From Flavobacterium panacagri (GTDB lineage: Bacteria > Bacteroidota > Bacteroidia > Flavobacteriales > Flavobacteriaceae), in the NCBI RefSeq assembly GCF_030378165.1, contig NZ_CP119766.1, positions 5,084,001 through 5,148,000 on the forward strand: DNA of 64,000 nt, in the 5' to 3' direction. Under the pieces are notes generated by a model, which was not told the origin of the DNA, searched no databases, and saw only the letters and a list, made by a program, of their open reading frames with translations. This document shows positions 62,722 through 64,000 of this stretch, in pieces. Positions within the stretch are counted from its first letter, which is position 1. Each line of letters starts with the position of its first letter. Position numbers and translations under genes: made by a program.

Positions 62722-62747
62722 CCCGTTTCCGTTGCACCGGAAGCGGG
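62722..62747 (-). terminator. Hairpin between fecR and susC (attenuator or terminator)
   Basis: CCCGTTTCCG (62722-62731) pairs with CGGAAGCGGG (62738-62747), including one G-T pair. It is GC-rich in an AT-rich setting and lies between the anti-sigma stop codon and the susC start. Only a modest T tract follows on the minus strand, so it may attenuate rather than stop transcription. Confidence 0.5.
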
Positions 62748-62765
62748 TTTGTTTTTTCTGTTTTT

Positions 62766-63710
62766 TTATGGTGTCTTTTTTCTTATAGTGATATGGTTTT
62801 TGGTTGTGTAATTTATTTTCAGTTGTTTTAAATAGGCAATACTTTCCAATACATTTTCCAGTTTTTCATCTTTAAATTTTCCTGAAATCGTAAGGTTGTT
62901 TAATTCTGGATCTTCAATTGTAATATCCACATTGTACCAGTTCTCAATAATTTTAACTGTTTCTGAAAGCTTGGTGTTTTTAAGCATAATAGTATTACTG
63001 ATCCAAGCGATTTTATCTTCGCTGTTTTCTGTAGAAATCTGTAAATCTGAATTTTTAAGCAAATCAGCCTGTTGGTTTTTAATAAGCAGCACTTTTTTAC
63101 CCGTTGGCGAGCTTACTTCAACTTTTCCGCTGATAACACTTACTTTGGTATCGTGATGGTTATAGGAATTGATATCGAATGAAGTTCCAAGCACTCTAAC
63201 TTTTACATCGTGTGTTTGTACTATAAAAGGACGTTTTACATCTCTAAAAACTTTAAAATAAGCCTGTCCAACCAATTTGATATTTCTTGTGGTTTCAAAT
63301 TTTTCTGGATAAGTAATGCTGCTGTTTGAGTTAAGTACGATTACACTTCCGTCTTCAAGGAAAATTTCTTTCTTTTCTCCTTTGGCGGTAATTTGAGTAA
63401 TTGCTGCTGGCTGGAAGATAAATTGAGCTGCAGCAAATGCAATCGAAAGTCCGATAACGAAAACTGCTGCAATTTTCAACACTTTTCGGATTGTATATTT
63501 TTTTGGTTTTACCTGTAATTCTAAAAATATCTTATTAAGAATTACATCTCCTTTGGCATCAGAAATTTCTATTTCTGATGATTGTTCCTGCATCTTATCA
63601 AAAAATGATTCAACTGCTATTTTTTCTTCAGGTGTGCAGGTACCTTCTTCGTATTTTTTTGCTAACTGCAAAAAGATTTCTTTTTTCAAAATATGTGCTT
63701 TTATATACAA
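62766..63710 (-). CDS. FecR-family anti-sigma factor
   Basis: 314 residues. A cytoplasmic N-terminus (about 1-78) should bind the sigma factor. One membrane helix lies near 83-106 (KVLKIAAVFVIGLSIAFAAAQFIF). The periplasmic FecR domain has EIFLEDGSVIVLNSNSSITYPEKF and FIVQTHDVKVRVLGTSFDIN, and a C-terminal DUF4974-type STN-like domain contains LSETVKIIENWYNVDI. It is the relay between the STN-bearing SusC and the ECF sigma factor, as in FecARI-type signalling. The order sigma-FecR-SusC-SusD on one strand is typical of Bacteroidota. Confidence 0.94.
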   Translation of the reverse strand: MYIKAHILKKEIFLQLAKKYEEGTCTPEEKIAVESFFDKMQEQSSEIEISDAKGDVILNKIFLELQVKPKKYTIRKVLKIAAVFVIGLSIAFAAAQFIFQPAAITQITAKGEKKEIFLEDGSVIVLNSNSSITYPEKFETTRNIKLVGQAYFKVFRDVKRPFIVQTHDVKVRVLGTSFDINSYNHHDTKVSVISGKVEVSSPTGKKVLLIKNQQADLLKNSDLQISTENSEDKIAWISNTIMLKNTKLSETVKIIENWYNVDITIEDPELNNLTISGKFKDEKLENVLESIAYLKQLKINYTTKNHITIRKKTP

Positions 63711-63778
63711 GTCACATTTTTTGATTCGAACAAGTAGTCCAAAATGCAGGCTTAACGTTTTCTTAAAACCAGCGTTTT

Positions 63779-64000
63779 TTAGTTAACATAAAAGAACGCT
63801 GCCCAGTAAAAAAGAAGATAATTATAAGATGTATTATTAAGACGAAGCTGCTTCAGAGCATTGCTGATATGCTTCTCTACAGTATGAATAGATAAATTGA
63901 GTTTTGCTGCAATTTCAGCATTTGTAAAATGATCCATACGGCTGAGCAGAAAGACTTCTCTGCATTTTGGAGTCAATTTATTAATTTGATCGTTGATGTT
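63779..64000 (-). CDS. ECF sigma-70 factor, C-terminal part (truncated by window edge)
   Basis: The minus-strand frame is open from the edge (reading NINDQINKL...) to a stop at 63779. The visible 73 residues are sigma region 4: LTPKCREVFLLSRMDHFTNAEIAAKLNLSIHTVEKHISNALKQLR, the HTH that reads the -35 box, followed by a hydrophobic tail NYLLFYWAAFFYVN. An apparent start near 63976 is only a TTG inside the gene; the true start lies outside the window. It is followed after 68 bp by its likely anti-sigma factor. Confidence 0.92.
   Translation of the reverse strand, partial: NINDQINKLTPKCREVFLLSRMDHFTNAEIAAKLNLSIHTVEKHISNALKQLRLNNTSYNYLLFYWAAFFYVN

Noticed and set aside
63779..63976. A short stand-alone HTH protein starting at 63976
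   Set aside because: The apparent start is an internal TTG; the frame stays open to the window edge and the residues are sigma region 4, so it is a truncated ECF sigma gene.

Overview
The window looks like a chromosomal segment of a Flavobacterium or close relative (Bacteroidota, Flavobacteriia). The reasons are: AT-rich DNA; two SusC/SusD outer-membrane pairs; a giant cell-surface protein with a gliding-type (T9SS type B) C-terminal domain followed by a PorP/SprF gene; several matches to the Bacteroidota -7 element TAnnTTTG; and little sign of Shine-Dalgarno sequences. I found no tRNA, rRNA, CRISPR array, insertion sequence or integrase.

Layout. 1-164: 3' end of an unidentified gene. 452-6645 (minus): a LacI-type regulator followed by susC and susD, with palindromic operators before both lacI and susC. 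7432-8040: a small NADP-binding oxidoreductase between two long AT-rich gaps. 8865-26431: a stress-type island. It holds an alpha/beta hydrolase and then a tightly spaced same-strand run: isochorismatase-like hydrolase, outer-membrane porin, secreted stand-alone M17 N-domain, YtcJ-like amidohydrolase, DoxX, Dps, DUF1275, TPR histidine kinase, sigma54-type response regulator and TMEM175-like channel. A convergent GAF-type sigma54 activator, a divergent ring-cleaving-dioxygenase/glyoxalase-like gene and aconitase follow. 26642-29088: an AraC-type regulator and the ribulose-monophosphate pair hxlB-hxlA. 29155-32583: a DUF2141 protein, a small beta-barrel protein, a REP-like inverted repeat, a ParDE toxin-antitoxin pair with a perfect 20-bp operator, and a lone MEDS-domain protein. 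32836-48525 (minus): a 4356-residue adhesin, a PorP/SprF protein and an OmpA/PD40 protein. 49307-51926: a membrane TPR-AraC regulator and a RraB-like protein. 52149-54695: an overlooked 59-residue ORF and polyphosphate kinase. 54965-64000 (minus): an ECF sigma factor, FecR anti-sigma, STN-type SusC, SusD, calcineurin-like phosphoesterase, glycerophosphodiester phosphodiesterase and a small protein, i.e. a trans-envelope-regulated uptake locus probably aimed at phosphodiesters.

The most interesting item is the 8.5-26.4 kb island. Three of its promoter regions (before the hydrolase, the isochorismatase operon and the dioxygenase) carry the same 16-bp palindrome, TTACGA-N4-CGTAA-like. In each, 56-58 bp further on, a GG-N10-G element follows; the one at 9901-9917 is a nearly canonical sigma54 -24/-12 promoter. 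The island also encodes two sigma54 activators with very similar C-terminal HTH regions. The gene content (VOC dioxygenase, DoxX, alpha/beta hydrolase, Dps) resembles bacterial quinone/electrophile detoxification regulons. I infer a sigma54-controlled xenobiotic or oxidative-stress regulon. I know of no description of this arrangement, but I could not search.
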